A DNA stretch of 6,806 bases from Gammaproteobacteria bacterium (GTDB lineage Bacteria; Pseudomonadota; Gammaproteobacteria; QOAV01), in NCBI GenBank assembly GCA_003972845.1, contig QOAV01000074.1, forward strand, positions 1 through 6,806. The letters are read 5' to 3'. Position numbers and translations under genes: made by a program. The notes under the pieces are model-generated. The model did not search any database. It saw only the letters and a list, made by a program, of their open reading frames with translations, and was not told the origin of the DNA. Shown here one piece after another: positions 6,109 through 6,806 of the stretch (positions are counted from its first letter, which is position 1; each line of letters opens with the position of its first letter).

Positions 6109-6806
6109 TCAGAGCTTCCATAATACCGACAGAGTCATCCAGCCCACCGCCAGCATGGGCGCGGCGGCCGTCAGGCTGTCAATACGATCCAGCATGCCGC
6201 CATGTCCCGGCAGCAGATTACCGCTGTCTTTCATGCCGGCTTCCCGTTTTGCTGTGCTTTCCACCAGATCACCGATGACGGAAAACACGACCACCAGAGC
6301 CACCAGACACAGCCACGCGAACAGCTTGAACCCGCCGAGATGCAGCCAGAAAACCCCGGTGACGACAGAAACCAGCAAAGCGCCCAGTATGCCGCCGAGC
6401 ATGCCTTCAACCGTCTTGCCGGGGCTGATGCGCGGCGACAGCTTGTGCTTGCCGAACCGCTTGCCGGCGAAATAGGCGCCGGTGTCAGCCGCCCAGATGA
6501 TCAGCAGCAGACTCACCAGCAGATAAGGCGCTCCGTCCAGTAATACTTTGTGCCACACTGCGGCCACCCAGCCGCCGGACAGGATCAACAGGCCGGTAAC
6601 CAGTTTGCCCAGTGGCCAGACCGGGCGGTCTGCTCGCCAGTACAACAAGGTGCGATAGGCCAGTACCAACCAGTAAAGAACAATAAACGAAAGGAACCAC
6701 GGCGCCAGTTGCGGATAAACAATAACGACAGCCGCAATCAACACCAGAGTAATGTAGAAGGCGACCTTGGCCAGCGGTTCTGTGACCCCGCACAGCCGCA
6801 GCCACT
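6109..6806 (-). CDS. cdsA: Phosphatidate cytidylyltransferase (CDP-diglyceride synthetase), 5' end beyond window
   Basis: CdsA joins CTP and phosphatidic acid to give CDP-diacylglycerol, the precursor of all major phospholipids, in the inner membrane. The visible 231 codons are the C-terminal part; E. coli CdsA has 285 residues, so about 50 are missing to the right of the window. The frame is open to the window edge, and GTG 6744 is an internal valine, not the start. Several hydrophobic helices alternate with short polar loops. WAADTGAYFAGKRFGKHKL and the following SPGKTVEG match the conserved cytoplasmic region. The family signature runs from STAKR through KDSGNLLPGHGGMLDRID (bases 6178-6258), with Lys-Asp and the HGG...DRxD residues all present. 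One signature position has Ala (base 6250-6252) where Leu, Ile, Val, Met or Phe is usual. The stop is TGA, 111 nt before dxr. Gene order cdsA-dxr-rseP is standard for gammaproteobacteria. Confidence 0.96.
   Translation of the reverse strand, partial: WLRLCGVTEPLAKVAFYITLVLIAAVVIVYPQLAPWFLSFIVLYWLVLAYRTLLYWRADRPVWPLGKLVTGLLILSGGWVAAVWHKVLLDGAPYLLVSLLLIIWAADTGAYFAGKRFGKHKLSPRISPGKTVEGMLGGILGALLVSVVTGVFWLHLGGFKLFAWLCLVALVVVFSVIGDLVESTAKREAGMKDSGNLLPGHGGMLDRIDSLTAAAPMLAVGWMTLSVLWKL

Overview
The window holds, on the minus strand, a conserved Gram-negative envelope-biogenesis block in the order cdsA (partial) - dxr - rseP - bamA - skp - lpxD (partial). This order, the presence of Skp and LpxD, and the sequence character of the proteins point to a gammaproteobacterium that makes lipopolysaccharide. 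I cannot name the order or genus. All six genes run right to left, with gaps of 8 to 111 nt and no convincing terminator between them, so they look like one transcription unit.

Layout in transcription order. Bases 6806-6109 carry the C-terminal four fifths of CDP-diglyceride synthetase. A 111-nt gap follows that contains an unannotated 35-codon ORF whose stop overlaps the GTG start of dxr. Bases 5997-4795 encode DXP reductoisomerase, 4786-3413 the site-2 protease RseP, 3356-1071 the outer-membrane insertase BamA, and 994-479 the periplasmic chaperone Skp. Bases 468 to about 247 encode only the first 74 residues of LpxD. No stretch over 300 bases lacks a gene.

The genes serve one compartment. 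CdsA makes the CDP-diacylglycerol precursor of phospholipids. Dxr makes MEP-pathway isoprenoid precursors, including those for undecaprenyl carrier lipid. RseP relays outer-membrane-protein stress to sigma-E. Skp escorts porins to BamA for insertion. LpxD adds an acyl chain during lipid A synthesis.

The left end is different. Bases 1 to about 255 encode, on the plus strand, a fragment of a PlsC-like lysophospholipid acyltransferase with much higher GC at third codon positions (about 87 % versus about 59 % in the adjacent lpxD fragment, hand counts). Both the acyltransferase and lpxD are cut off at the same point, around 247-255. This is best explained as a chimeric junction (assembly or cloning artefact), less likely a real rearrangement.

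I found no mobile element, CRISPR array, RNA gene or defence system, and no clear new biological system. The most useful observations are the left-end junction, the small ORF coupled to dxr, an intercistronic hairpin between rseP and bamA, and the non-aromatic C-terminus of BamA.
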